A stretch of DNA of 64,000 bases from Stromatinia cepivora (Eukaryota > Ascomycota > Leotiomycetes > Helotiales > Sclerotiniaceae), in assembly GCA_014898415.1 (NCBI GenBank), contig RCTD01000025.1:248001-312000 (forward strand). Direction: 5' to 3'. The position numbers and the translations under genes were made by a program. The number at the start of each line of letters is the position of its first letter. Position 1 is the first letter of the stretch. The notes under the pieces are model-generated. The model worked only from the letters and a program-made list of their open reading frames with translations, ran no database searches and was not told where the DNA came from. This document shows positions 49,901-64,000 of this stretch, one piece after another.

Positions 49901-52900
49901 AAAATGATATTCTGGGGATTTCGACTTGCATTAATATACAAAGTATAGGATTGATTATTCTTTCTTTTTTGATACTAAATCGTATATATCTCCTTTCAGA
50001 TTTGCTTATCTCTTGATCTTGATCTAAAGGAATAGAAGGGGTTATTAAAAGTGATGGGTTCTCCGAAAGTGATGGATTTTCTAGATTTGGGAGGGTCATC
50101 GGAAATGAATTTTCCATTAGGAATAATTCTTCGTATATATCCTTATAAAATAATTTGATAATTATTATACGAAATTCTATAGGACCATAAAAGAGATCGA
50201 TTATGCAATTTTGATTTATAATTACAATCAATTTGTAGGATCCCATCCATTCTTTCTTTTCTTTCTATACTCGTACTAATAAATTCAGAAATAATTTTAA
50301 TATCTCATATATATCTAGGCCATTTCTAGTATCAAATGAATCCTATATTATACACTTTGCTTAAATTTCTTGAATCTCTTTCATTATCTATTAATATATT
50401 TATACTTGTTTTACAATCGATTGAAAAAATAGATCATACAAAATCATTCAGGGATATACTCCATATACAAGAAGAATTAAAACAAAGCCATTTGATTTTG
50501 CAATATCATTTATTACTTTGATTATTATTTATAAAATAACTTCTTTTTCGAAATTCTCGTCTTTTAATTCTTCCTTGAATATTTCATATAATCGTTATAT
50601 AAATATATGAAATCTCTTGACTTTACCAATTATATTATAAACTTCTACAAGGATTTCGCGAATATCGATTTGAAGAACTTTCGCCTTTTGTTGAAATTCG
50701 ATCGATATAAAATTCGTATTTGTATTATAAGATATATAATCTGATAGGTCAAAATATATATCGATCCAGCATTTCCGAATTATATTCCAAATTGTCTTTA
50801 TACTTATATCTCATACAAATATAACAACATTATATACAATAGCTTCATCAATGATATAAAGAATAGATTTTCCTTCAATATAGAATATATCCAGAATAAT
50901 TGAATAATTGAATTCGATATCATCTTTTATTATGAATTTGAAATATCTTAAGGATTTTATATAAAACCAACAACGTTTATATACTTTGTTAAGTTTCTCG
51001 ATCGTCTGAGAATCAATATCCGTATGCCCTATACGATTGAATATATTAATAAGTTTTTGTATAAAGGGATACTCGAATCTTCAATATATTTATCAAAGTT
51101 CAGTTTCTATTAAATGATAATATATCACTATCTCTTCTATTTAATCGAAAAGTATAAAAGGATATCCCTATTTTCATACAATAAAAATAATCTTATCACC
51201 TTACCTTAATATATTTGATATATTATCGAATATAATATATAGGCGATCTATATTCTATATATATATAAAAAATGAAATATTTATTAATACAATGAAAAAT
51301 ATAATAATTCTAATTGATATTTAGATAATGATATCTCTTTATAATTATATAATTCCTTTTCCGAATTTGATATTATATTTAATACCTTTCATATATAAAA
51401 TGCCTTTCTCTTTTTCTAATATCTACACCTGAAATTCCCCTACTGTTGATATTCCTAATACACCTGTATCTGGAATAATACCTTGAAATACATTTGCTGA
51501 ATATCGATCTTGAAATTGAAAAAGTTCATTTGGATTATCACTCTTTTCGTACTTTTCATATAATTAATTGAATTGATCATTTTATAGATATATATGTATT
51601 AATAATTATCTCCCTAGTAATTCTGCAATATACACTTCATTAATAGAATCTATTTTAATGAAATATATTTTGAATTGAATCATTTGATTATTTGAAGATT
51701 CAATTTGGGGATATTCGAAAGTATCATTTTCTTTTGATATTTCGTTCTTTTTATATTATAATTCGAATACACCTTTATATTTCAAAAGATATTATTCGAA
51801 TATTTCTTTATCCATTTTTTATTTTATTATATATTGATTGAATTTCGTTTTCTGTTCCTTTTTTGTATAATTTGTTGATCAGTATCCTGATTGTTTATAT
51901 ACAAAGCATTTCTGAATTAATATATATAATAATATTTGAAAGTATTAAAATCTTTTTGATGAATTTATTAATAAATATAAATGAAAGGGAATGAATTTGT
52001 CTTTTGATCGAACTTTATATTATCCTCGATTTCTGTATAAGCCTCGATCACCATATATACGATCCATCCAATATATTTCTATATCTAATAGATTATTAAT
52101 CATCGAATCTGCGATATAAGTATTTGTTGCTTGCATTCTTTCAACTTAACTAATAGTATTTCGAAAATCAATACAAAAGTCTTTATACATCGTAATAGAA
52201 TATAATAAAACGAGATTATATTCAGGGATATCGTAATAAGCATTTATAATCTGATTTTTTAATATCAATTCTGATTGATATAAATCTATTAATCCATATT
52301 GTAATATATAAAATATATTAAAGAGCTTTTTCAATTATTCCGAAAATGATTTGTCAGAATATTTTCGTATAATCTGTGGAAATATTGTATTACATTATTC
52401 GATAAGATATTTCTGACATCTTTTTTCTATTTCAAAATGCATTTTTGTGAGTATGATTATTTCTTCGAATTTCAATTTTCTATTACTAATTTTGTCGAAA
52501 TAGAATAATAATATAAAGTTTTAAAGTATTATCGAAAACGTTGTTTCGTATTCATTTAAATGAATTCCGATTTTGCTGCAAAATTTGTAGAATATCTGCA
52601 GTTTCTTATTCAGAAAATCATATTCTCTGTTGTTATATTTGAATTCATTATTATTGTACATTTTCATAAAATCTGGAAGAAGGTTTCGTTTGTATATTGT
52701 ATAAAGTGTATTCTGCTTTGTTGTATGATCTAGTATTGTAGGATCAAAAGGGAATTAGCTTTGATTTCGTTGCTGTTATTTATCTTGTTATATTTGTTTA
52801 GAAAACTCTGATGTAGGTGAAACTTGAATTTTGATCGATTTCTTCGATACAATAATTTTATATATATTCGTATATTCTTTTTTCAATTGATTTATTTCTT

Positions 52901-53764
52901 CTTAAATTTCTTTTATACATTCGTTTGATTTGTTTTTCGAGATAAATTCAACAAATACTTTTGTATAACTATTACTCCTTTTTGTTTATTGGATCTAAAA
53001 GTTATATAGAATAAATTGAATTCGTACAAATTTGAGAATTTTGCGATATACGATTTTGAATATAATATCTATCCAATTTTTGTACCATTCTTGAAATTCT
53101 TTCTATAACCTTTACCCTTTGTACCTTCTGAATTGCAAATTAACAAATTATATAATTATATCGATATTCATTTAAGATTCAATGAATTCTGAATTTGGAT
53201 TCAATTGTTTCCCCCAAAATTCAATATCCATTTCATACAGAAGTAATTCGGAGATTGAAAAAACTATATTGAATATTATAATTCGATATCATATCGTATC
53301 GAATAGATTTATCATATAATATATACAAAAGCATAATAGATATAAATAGAGTTAATATAAAATCAAACTATCCTGAAGAAATCAATTGTAATCAAAGATC
53401 CCTTTTTAGTATATATTTCGAAGAAAATAATATAGGGAATATAGTATTTTAGTTCTTTTATACAGATCGTATATAAATTTAGTTTAGTACAATCTTGTTC
53501 GTTTTTTCAAAAGATATCTTTTCTTATTGAATTTGATTTTGTCATTTTGTGATTGAGTTTTATCAATCATTGATCAATGTTGGACAGATTTCGTAAAGGG
53601 GTGTATACACAAAAATGTATATAGGATAAAGATGATTCTATTATTCTGTTTAACCCTTTTGTATAATGGGGTTCTATTAATCTATATAGACACTGCCATC
53701 CCATTTACGATGTGGGGGAAACATATGATGGTGTCACGTGTTTCGTCAGTCATGTGTTCCAACA
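46935..53764 (-). mobile_element. Ty1/copia LTR retrotransposon, RIP-degraded, with intact TSD
   Basis: Two 187-bp LTRs (46935-47121 and 53578-53764), starting TGTTGGACAG and ending TGTTCCAACA in the better copy, are flanked on both sides by GATTC (46930-46934 and 53765-53769). Total 6830 bp. Coding sense is minus: 48525-48809 reads KLFVFVDGFFINNKDLSNQI, a copia RNase H segment, and 49896-50246 resembles the Pro/Ser-rich linker before the reverse transcriptase. The right LTR retains more G/C than the left. Stops throughout; inactive. Confidence 0.9.
48525..48809 (-). pseudogene. copia RNase H fragment
   Basis: 94 codons beginning MKNFNRGFRFIFFEKDYIKL. It contains LFVFVDGFFINNKDL, the first Asp strand of RNase H, then a strand with YYNSIKSKRVICNILVSEIYGM, where the Glu of the SE motif is kept. 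It lies inside the 46935-53764 element and is cut off by stops on both sides. Confidence 0.7.
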
Positions 53765-55316
53765 GATTCTCTTATAAAAAAGAATATTAAGATATATAAA
53801 AGATAATCTTGGTTTAGAAAAGGAGATTGATAAATTGAATATTAATACAGAAATCATTGAATATTAGCCCTACACATCGACAAATAAAGGAAATGAATGA
53901 AAACCTCCTCAAAATAAAAGAAGATGATCCATTATTTGGAAAAAGATAGATACACAATTTTTTGCTTCGGAATCCTGAAATTAAAACCAAAAGATAATAT
54001 AGGATCGATTCTACTTGTATTTCAAATATAATTAATGAAATTGTTAATAAGTAATTTGAAAAATTATATTTGTTTAATATTAAATATATCAAATCCGAAA
54101 ACAAATGAAATATGAATAAAGTAAGCATTATAAAAGATCAGGATCTTAATAGGTTAATAATAGGGAGCTTCCAATAATATTTTATTCAAAAGAAATAGCC
54201 TGATTCAAAAATTTGGATCTCTTTTATCGAATACATTTTAACAATCAATAAAGCCCTTTCCCCCTTCATTATTTACAAGGATTCAAAAATACAATAATAA
54301 TGGTTCTTTATAGATTTCATTTTATATAAAGATTGGAACTTTATTATAACTAAAAATGAATGAATAATCAATAAAATAGTTCTTGAATAATTGAAAAAGA
54401 TCTTTATACTTCAAACAACTCCTTTTCAATTGAAGGAGATTAGATTATTTATTTTGAATGATTATAGAAATCATGAAATCATTGAATTTATAATGGAATA
54501 CTTCAAATACAATATATATCTCTTATTTTTATCGCTATATATATTATATATATTACAATTATTAGATTTATTAATATTTTCGTCTTTCAAAAACGAATAT
54601 AAATATCATTTTAATAAATTAGATTCTTTATCAGATTCTACATCAATTGAGAAATATAGTTTTTTTGAATACTATTAAAAAACAAGAATAAAGGATTTAA
54701 CAATTTATAATATCAAAAAGGAATGAAAAGCTTCAGATTTATAACTTCAAAATTATACTAAATCCTTTTTTAATAGATTATTATTCGAGAATAATAACAA
54801 AAAGATTATTATTCAAAACCTTCCTTCAAATGATAATCCTATATTTCAATAGAATAAAGAGGTATCTCTTTTTGAATAAAAAACTCTTCAAAAAATAAAT
54901 AATATTCGAAAATATATTTATATAATAATTCAAGAAAAAAAGATTAATCTTCTAATTCATCGATTACTTTTTCGAAAGATTTTGAAAGGATTTAATATTA
55001 AGGATTATATATTTATATTAATAGAATATCGAATAAAACAATTAGAATATAAAATAAAGTATATTATACTCAAAAAAAGAAGGATAATTAAGATTAGCCC
55101 GAATTCGAAGTTTGCAGGGATTAAAGCTATTCAGGAAACGCAAATTGAAGTTAGGGATCGTGAAATTGATAAAGATGATTTTAATGATGATTATGAAACA
55201 GATTCTATAGATAATTATATTGAAGTAAAATAATTGTTGAGTTATTAAAGTTTAAAATTTATATAATGGTTTTTTTTGAGGTGGCCAGAATTAGGGGTGG
55301 CCGGAAAGTGGGGTAT

Positions 55317-56931
55317 TAGACTTATATTAAATTTATATTGATTTTGATTGTTTTATAATATATTTTTAATAATTAATATAGAGATTAATATAAAGTTTGT
55401 AAATTTATTTTAATTAATATATATTAAATACTTTTTTCTATATTTTTGAATATAATAATATATTTCTATTTGTTTTTCTTAATTATATTAAAGTTTATTA
55501 TTAATAAAATTGATATAAAAAGTAAAGAAAAGTTTATTTAAAGTTAATTAAATAGAATAAAAGAAATAAAGTATTTGTATAATCTTTTGATCAGAAAATG
55601 AATTCCGAAAATCGTAATTATAAAATATTTTGTTTATTTTTATAATCAAAGTTATATTATTCGATATATTATCTATAATTATAAAGTATATTTGATTTAG
55701 AATATTATATTTTTGAAAATTTTTTATTAAGATATTTTCAAAATACTGTTACGGTTGCTAGAAGGATATTACTAGTAAAGTTAGGAAACTCTATAAGGAA
55801 ATAGTTTTATTGTTAAAAGTAAATGTATAATCGAGGATACACTATTATTCGATTAGAAAACCCTGCAAAATCTCTGTATTTATTGAATCCTAATATATAA
55901 TTAGCGATTTATTATTGTTCCGATATTGTTTTTTATTGGATTTAAAAGAATAAGGTTCTCTTAGATAGAAAAAGGATAATGAAAAGTTTTACTACTATTG
56001 GAAGGCTAATTGATTCTTTGTCATTTGTGATTTTGACAAATACTTATTAATATAAGGTTCATATATAGATTCAAATTCAATTAATATATATTGTAGATTT
56101 TATTTTCGATTAATAAAACAATAGTTAATATCTAAAAATGAATCTTTTATAGGATTTAATCAATAATCCAAAGTAATTATATATTTTGATTGATATAGGA
56201 TATCAATTAATATAGTAAATTCAAAAAAAAGAACACGATTATTTAATTTATTTTGAAATATAACTACAAAAGGTAATGAGTATAATAGGTTTTATATCAA
56301 ATATAATATTTTCTATTAAGGATTTTCTATAATTCGAAATAATATTTTCAAAAAGATAATAATAAAAAGAATTTGATTATTGAATTATTCTTTTATAAAA
56401 GATTAAAGAGTTTTTTATAATATATTAATATTTATATTAATCTTTGTATTAATCTCTGAATATTATATTTCGAATATAAAATGATTTTGTTGTATAAAGC
56501 TCGAAATTCTTTAATAAATCTTTGATTTTAAATGATTAATTAATGAAATTATATCGGAGCTTTTTCCTTGAAGATTTGAATGAATAAGATAATTTTTATA
56601 AATTCGATAAATAATATTAGATTCTTTATTAATGATTTTAATCTTTTGTTGAAAAAAGTTTTAAATATCTGATTTTTTAATCCTTTTCTATTAAATTATT
56701 TTATAAAGATCTAAATCCCTTATAATTTTTGATTTATATTATAATGATTATTTTCATTATTATAGAAATATTAATTTTCTATTTAAATCGAATAGATAAT
56801 AGGTATTATTGGAATTTATTATAATAAAAAAAGTATTGAAATCTTTAAACGGATTATTTATTTCTAATAAAGAAAAACCATTTCTAATTTTAATTATATT
56901 AAAATTATATATTAATAAACATGTTGGAAAT
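55317..56931. other. AT-rich stretch between transposons
   Basis: 1.6 kb. A TGTTACGGTTGCTAG block at 55747 begins like a gypsy-type LTR. Its later part (about 55975-56030, AATGAAAAGTTTTACTACT ... TTGATTCTTTGTCAT) resembles 43320-43390. No gene. Confidence 0.4.
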
Positions 56932-59900
56932 GAGGCCATCATAGGATTAGAATTGAGGTCACGTGATCACAATGGTGCACAGACCATATTTAAGGATAAC
57001 CTCAATTCTATTTCTATTAGAATTATAGATCCTTAGTTTAATTTATATAATTAATAATATTATTACTTTTTGTATTAAAAGTTAATAGGTTATAAAATTC
57101 GGTTGTATAATAGTGATTAGAAAGTAAAGCAAATCGAAAAAGGATTAGTATAATTAGTAGAAATGAAACAGAATGAAAATCAGAGTTGAAATATGATAAT
57201 ATAGTTTATAATTTATAATATTATAGATTAAAACGAAGAGTAATCTGTATAATATTGATATAGAATTATAACAGAAGTGAAAAACAAATTCGTATAACTA
57301 TAAAAAAATATATTACAATATGATTTTATGAATTTTCTTATTGTTTTATTTTTATATTTTTTTATTATTCCGAATCTATTTGTTATACATTTTTTAAGAT
57401 CGTTTTAAAAATCTAAAGATTATCTTCGATATTTATCAAATAGTAAGAAATTTTTATAATATCGAAATCAAATAATCGTTCGAAGTTTGATTAAAATAAT
57501 TATAAATAATGGTTCAGATAAACAAAGATACAATTAAAAGGGAAAGAATAATTTTATACAATTGATCAAACATTAAACAAATATATATAGATTGTAAGGT
57601 TCAATATAGTATTTACTTATAAAATCAATGATCATATATATTACAATATCGAATTGAAATCGGAATATTTAAAAAACGAAGTAAATATATTATCGTATAT
57701 TTATATAATATTTAATGATGATAATAAAGCCTTCATTAATGAATATTCAATAATATATACATTTTAAAGATACTTTAAATCGAAATATATTAGAATCAAT
57801 ATAATTACAACCAATATATATATAACGATAATCTAGAACTTCAAATTTCAATCTGATATTCATTCCGATATAACCATTATCGAAGTTTAGAATAAACTGA
57901 AAGAATATAAAAGGAAATTAAAAATTATAAATAAAAACTATCGATCAATATATCAAGATATTGCTTTGTTCTTGATTTTAATATATAATCTTCCAATCGA
58001 TTATCAAAGAATAATAGATATATTGAATATCCAAATTAGTTTTAATATCGATAATAAAATTAAGTATTTATAGATTAAAGAATTTTGTTTTAAAAATAAA
58101 TCAGAGCAAATATAAATTGTAAAAGGATTTAGATATACTTTTCAACATTAAAAATCAAATTTCGAGATCCCAAACAATATTTGTGATTTATATCAAAAGG
58201 AAAATCATTATATATAAGATTATCTATATTTAATACAAACCAATAAATTCCTTCATAATTACCTTCGTTACCAAAAAAAAAGAGAATTATCGAATCCAAA
58301 GAAGATTTATTTTAATAAAAAAGATCAAATATACTCTGCTAACAATATCTTTAAATCAAACTCCGATATTAAGAATATAATAAAAGAAGATTGTAATTTG
58401 ATAAAGGAAATTATTAATAAGATTTCTCTTAATAAATGATATACCGATATAGGCATTTCTTTATATATATCTGATCAATCTTTATTATTCAGATCAATAA
58501 ATTTTATTACTAAACGAAAGATAAAAGTTGATAAGGGAATGATATATTATCGTTATTAGGATTTAATGGATATAATATACAAAAATGATTTTAAGATACT
58601 ATTTTCAAATATATTATATATATCAGGGCTAGGAATAAATTTGTTATCAAAAAAAAGAATCTGCGAAATAAGATTGTAAAGGGAATTCAACTTTCATTAT
58701 ATATATTTTAAGAAGAATAATAAAAAAATCATCTATATTAAAATACAAAACAGAATATATATGATTTCATATATAACTAAAGGATACAAGAATACAATTC
58801 TTTATTCGAGTATATATCAAAATGATTAGAAAAAAAGGTTTTTCTTTAAAGATAATCGATAATATCAAAGATACCAATAACAAATTAATATTCAAGAAGA
58901 AAGAGAGATATTTATTATGATATCGAAGATTCAATCATCTAGGTCCAAATAAGATTAAGAATTTATACAAAGTATTCAATATAATCAAACCAATAAAGGT
59001 CCCAATTGAATTAGATATCTATGAAGTGTATATATTCATTAAAATCATTAATCATATTCTGAAGCAATTGAATCTATACAAATCAAAGAGATTCAAACTT
59101 ATATATTTCGATATTATAGGATTATTCCCAAAATCGATTCGAAGGAATCATTATTTCATATTGATCATCGATAATTGTATAAAAGTAAATTGGATTATAT
59201 TATTTAAACAAAAAGATGATATAATTCAAATATTGAAAACTTGAAAAAAAGAAATAGAATTGATTATTGAAGAAAAGATCATTATAGTCAGGATTAATAA
59301 TATATCGGAATTTTTACAAATTATTTATAAATGATTATCAGATATATAATCCAAAGTTATAATAATTACTTTTTTATATTAAAACAAACTTACAGAATGA
59401 AATATAAAGATTATAAAAATAGATATAAAAGCAATGCTAAAAGAAATTGGATTATTATTAGAGTTTTGGAATAAAATTATAAAGTATGATATTTATATTA
59501 GGAATTGTATTAGTATTGGTTCTGATATAAACAAAATAGATCGATTTTTTATAAAAGTTTTTATAGATATAATATTAAATATAAAAATATATAAAGTTTG
59601 GGAGAGCAAATATTACATTTATATCAATCTTAAGATTATTCCAAAAAAACAAAGATATAACAAATTGCAGAATACTTCGAGAATTAATATATTCCTAGAA
59701 TACTCAAAAGTTACAAACAAATATATCAAAATATATTCTTCAAAATTAGATTATATATTTCGATCAAATAAAATAATTATAAATGAATCTTATCGAAAAA
59801 GAAATTTGAATCTTAAATTAAGAAATTATAAATCAGATTTATAAGAAACTAAGAATGTAAAATCAGATCGAAGATTTTGTAATAGATCAATAACAAACAA

Positions 59901-61586
59901 AATATCTTTTTTATTCTTAATATTAAATATGATATTTATATTATTTTCATTTTAAATATTCTTTTCAATAAATATTATATCGAATTCAATAATTGTATTA
60001 AATATTCCAATTGTCAAATTGAAATTAAATAAATTAGATATATCAATATCAATATACAATAAAGATAAAGATAGCAATATCCAGAAAACAAATCAAGAAT
60101 CTTTTTCCAAGGATACTTTAGATATCGAATCCATTATTCCAAAGATTTCAATCCAAAAATCAATTTCTACAAATCCTGAATCTGTATTGGAAATAAAATT
60201 TAAGATTATTTTAAATTTTGTTGATAAATTTATTTTAGTAGAATTAGAAAACGAAATAAATTCATAATTATTTGAAATCGAATAAAAGAATATAATAAAT
60301 CTTGAAAACGAACCCCCAAAATATTTAATACCAAAACAGAAAAGAGATATAGAATAAAATCTTGAAGGAGAATGGAAAAATAAGATTATAAAAGTATTGA
60401 TTATAATATCTATATAAATCAAAATTCAAGAAAGTATAAAATATATTATAATTATAATTCTAATTATTTATAAAATAGACCTTTATATTAAAGATAAGAT
60501 CGTTTTAGATTTTATAATTTCATTAATAGATATAGATAATATAAAAGGTATAATATATTCAATTGAAGAAATTCTAGGAATCAAAATATCAAAAACTTAT
60601 AAAGAAATAATATCGGATCAAGAATACTTTGAAAAATGGAAGAAAGTTATTCAAAAGGAAATTATATCTTTGATTCAAAATAGTATTTGAAAAGAATATA
60701 TACTTTTTAAAGGAAATAATCTAGTTTCGATAAAATAGATATTTATAATTAAGATAAAGAATAACAAAATAAAACGATTCAAAATAAGATTAATAGTTCA
60801 AGGATTTAGTTAAATATTAAGAAAAGATTATAATAAAATATTTGTATTAATAATGAAATTAGATATATTCAGATTATTTTTAATTATTGTTGTAAAGGAA
60901 AATTTGGAATATTTATATTTCGATATCAAAAATGCTTTTATTGAATTATATTTGAAGGAAGAAATCTATTTCGAATTATTTTAAAATATCAAAATCGAAA
61001 AGGGATATATATTATAAGCTTTACAAAATCTATATAATTTGAAGTAAACTAGAAAAAATTGGAGTTTATTATTAAAGAAAGAGCTTTTAAATATAGACTT
61101 TATATAAAGTTTGATAGATCTATATTTGTATATATCCAAAAACTATAATATAATATTATTGATATATATCGATGATATTATTATTGTATTATATATATCA
61201 TTATAGATCGTTTGGTTCGATGAAGGGTTGTTGATCTGTTTTAATATCAAGAATCTAAAGAAGATTAGTAAGATCCTAGATATTAAGATTATTCGTAATA
61301 GAAAAGTATATATATTAATTATAAATCAAAAAGAATATTTCGATACTATATTAACCAAATACAATATTATATATAGATAATATCAAGTCAAAAAACTATC
61401 AATAATAAATTATATTTATCTCCGGTTAATAATCAATGATAATGAATTAATAAATGTAAACGAATATCAATAACGAATAAAAAATGTGATCCATCCAATG
61501 ATATATATTCGATTAAATATAATATTCTTAATTGAAAGATTTTCATAATTTATAATAAAACCAACAAAACATTATATTATAGTTTT
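56932..61586 (+). mobile_element. Second Ty1/copia relic (5' LTR to RNase H), truncated by an insertion
   Basis: The 5' LTR is 56932-57087 (TGTTGGAAATGAGGCC ... AGTTAATA). The plus-strand interior carries an integrase-core remnant at 59026-59244 (YFDIIGLFPKSIRRNHYF). Reverse-transcriptase motifs follow at 60918-61200 (YFDIKNAFIELYLKEEIYF and YIDDIII, the latter at 61165). RNase H-linker sequence ends abruptly at 61586. Many stops; the rest of the element lies beyond the inserted copy. Confidence 0.8.
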
Positions 61587-64000
61587 TGTTAACTTTTGGT
61601 GCAGGAAGTAGTAGTATTATTGACTATATAGGTTGAACTAAGAATCTATAATTCTAATAGAGGTAGAATTGAGGTTATCCTCAAATATAATCTGTACACC
61701 ATTATAATCATATAATCTCAATTCTAATCCTATAATAGCCTCATTTCCAATACTCCTCTATTAAGGATATTCTATTCGATCCTTTTAAACTACTAATCCT
61801 AACATTTTCTTGAACTTTTCGAAAGCAATCCTTATATAAAGCTTCGTTATTCTATCGACAACTATATTATATATATTAATATAATTAATAACGATTTTCT
61901 TCTTTTCTATTAAATCTTTGATAAAATGATAATTGATATCTATATATTTGGATCGTTTATACAAACATAAATTCTTGATTAAAACTAAAGCGCCCTGATT
62001 GTTATTAAATATCTAAACTATATCTCCGTTCTTTCTAATATAACTTGATCTGAATAGATCTTTAAGTATTTATATAATCTATCTCCTTTGTTTGATAAAT
62101 ATTACTATTGCAATATATTCTGATTCTGTATTAAAGATAACCACAGATATTTGTTTTTTATTAATCTACGATATAAAACCTTTATAAAATATCACAACTT
62201 CTTTTGAAACACTTTTCCGATTATATTTGTTATTAATCCAATCTATATTTGTATATACCTTTATTGTATTATCAAGTATATTATATTCTTTGCAGATATC
62301 AGATTATACTCTTTTTGGCCTGAATTATAGTTTCTATTTGATTATTGATCGTAAATATCACATCAGATTCTTCAAAGTTATAATATAATGTTTTGCTGGT
62401 TTTGCTATAAATTGTGAAAATCTTTTAACTGAGAATATTATATCTAGTCAAATATATACTATTGAATGAATCACACTTTCTATTCGTTATTGATATTCAT
62501 TCATATCTATTAGTTTATCATCATCGATTGCTGGCCGGAGATAAATATAATCCATTATTAATAATTTCTTAATTTAATATTATCTATATATAATATTATA
62601 TTTAGTTAATATAACATTAAGATATTCTTCTTAATCTATAATTAATATATACATTTTTTTATTACAAATGATTCTAATATTTAGGATTTTACTAATCTCT
62701 TCTAGATTCTTGATATTAAAACAAATCAATAATTTTTTATTGAATCAAATGATTTACGATAATATATATGATATAATAACGATATTATCGATATATATCA
62801 ATAATATTATATTATAATCTTTGAATATATACAAATATAAATCTATCAAATTTTGTACAAAACTTATATCTAAAAACTTTTTCTTCAATAATAAACTCCA
62901 ATCCCTTTCAGTTTACTTTAAACTATATAGACTTTGTAAAATTTATAATATATATCCCTTTTCGACTTTAATATTTTAAAGTAATTCAAAATAAATCTCT
63001 TCCTTTAAATACAATTTAATAAAAGCGTTTTTGATATCGAAATATAAATATTCCAAATTTTCCTTTACAATAATAATTAGGAATAATTTGAATATATTTA
63101 ATTTCATTATTAATACAAATATTTGATTATAATCTTTTCCTAATATTTGATTGAACCTTTGAATTATTAATTTTATTTTGAATCGTTCTATTTTGTTATT
63201 TTTAATCTTAATTATAAATATCTATTTTATTGAAATCAGATTATTTCCTTTAAAAATATATATTCTTTTTAAATATTATTTTGAATCAAAGATATAATTT
63301 CCTTTTGAATAACTTCCTTTTATTTTTCAGAATATTCTTAATCCGATATTGCTTTCTTATAAATTCTTAATATTTTAATTTTTAGAACTTTTTTGATCGA
63401 ATATATTATACCTTTTATATTATCTATATTTATTAATGAAATTATAAAATCTGAAACAATTTTATTTTTGATATAAAGATCTATCTTATAAATAATTGAA
63501 ATTGTAATTATAATATATTCTATATTTTCTTAAATTTTAATTTATATAAATATTGTAATTAATATCTTTATAATTTTACTTTCCTATTCTTTTTCAGGAT
63601 CTTATTCTATATCTTTTTTCCGTTTTTATATTAGATATTTTAAAAATTCATCTTTAAGATTTATTATATTCCTTTATTCGATTTTAAATGATTATAGATT
63701 TACTTTGTTTTCTGATTCTATTGAAATAAGCTTATCAATAAAATTTAAGATAATTTTAAATTTTGTTTTGAATATAAATTCAAAATTTGTAAAAATTGAT
63801 TTTTAGATTAGAATCTTTAGAATAATAGATTCGATATCTGAAATATCCTTGAAGAAAGATTCTTGATTTGTTTTCTAAATATTATTATCTTTATCTTTAT
63901 TGTATATTGATATTAATATATCTAATTTATCTGATTTCAATTTAATAATTGAGGTATTTAATATAATCATTGAATTCGATATAATATCTGCTAAAGAGAA
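61587..64000 (-). mobile_element. Third copia copy, inverted, inserted into the second; runs off the window
   Basis: It starts (in + coordinates) with a reverse-oriented LTR, 61587-61752 (TGTTAACTTTTGGTGC ... CATTTCCAATA), homologous to the LTR at 56932. The interior then mirrors 60000-61480: the YIDD box appears inverted near 62790 with its second Asp changed to Asn by a G-to-A change. 63850-63990 is the reverse complement of about 59970-60110. It is a relative of the copy it interrupts. Confidence 0.8.

Larger units (their letters stand above)
46658..55316 (+). mobile_element. pogo/Fot1-type DNA transposon relic, split by a copia element
   Basis: Terminal inverted repeats of about 50 bp (ATACCCCACTTTCTGGCCAC at the left, reverse complement at the right end) are flanked by TA, the target of Tc1/mariner elements. 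Without the nested LTR element and its duplicated site the length is about 1.82 kb, normal for this group. The part at 54391-55233 (+) still shows the end of a DDE transposase: ILQLLDLLIFSSFKNEY, a mutated form of the family's HILQPLD-GxFxPLK region, and a charged tail. Stops are frequent, so it is dead. Confidence 0.8.

Noticed and set aside
42500..64000. Inserted mitochondrial DNA (because of very low GC)
   Set aside because: Contains LTRs, TIRs, target duplications and copia/pogo protein remnants; C/G-to-T/A decay of transposons explains the composition.

Overview
The window comes from a filamentous ascomycete nuclear genome (Pezizomycotina; a Leotiomycete would fit, but the sequence alone does not fix the class). 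Reasons: genes with many 45-110 nt GT-AG introns and CTAAC-type branch sites, a fungal iterative polyketide synthase, fungal P450s, and transposons worn down to AT-rich, stop-riddled relics in the style of repeat-induced point mutation (RIP).

Layout. (1) 1-6463 holds housekeeping genes: the 5' half of glutathione reductase (-), a Cce1/Ydc2-type mitochondrial Holliday-junction resolvase (+) and a seven-exon SCY1/Cex1-family pseudokinase (-). (2) 6464-8278 has only weak ORFs. (3) 8279-41940 is a secondary-metabolite cluster: P450 (-), P450 (+), secreted GMC oxidoreductase (-), metallo-beta-lactamase-fold hydrolase (+), norsolorinic-reductase-type aldo-keto reductase (-), O-methyltransferase (-), P450 (-) and a 2639-residue PKS (+). 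The intergenic gaps carry MITE-like inverted repeats, duplicated fragments and minisatellites. (4) 41941-64000 is an AT-rich transposon graveyard. It contains a pogo/Fot1-type DNA transposon (46658-55316) split by a complete copia LTR retrotransposon with an intact 5-bp target duplication (46935-53764). Two more copia copies follow head-on; the second is inserted into the first.

How the genes may work together (inference). The PKS is built like a non-reducing, C-methylating enzyme (KS-AT-PT-ACP-ACP-CMeT-TE), but where a starter-unit acyltransferase (SAT) is expected it begins with a complete ketoreductase. I read it as KR-KS-AT-PT-ACP-ACP-CMeT-TE. A partly reduced, C-methylated aromatic or pyrone core would then be tailored by three P450s, a flavin oxidase, an aldo-keto reductase, an O-methyltransferase and an MBL-fold hydrolase. 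No pathway transcription factor, transporter or resistance gene is visible.

Most notable: the KR-headed PKS, and two probable spliceosomal twin introns (stwintrons, [D1,2] type), one in the PKS AT domain and one in the I-helix of the neighbouring P450. In both genes no ordinary GT-AG intron that I found restores the conserved reading frame, whereas the nested pair does so exactly.
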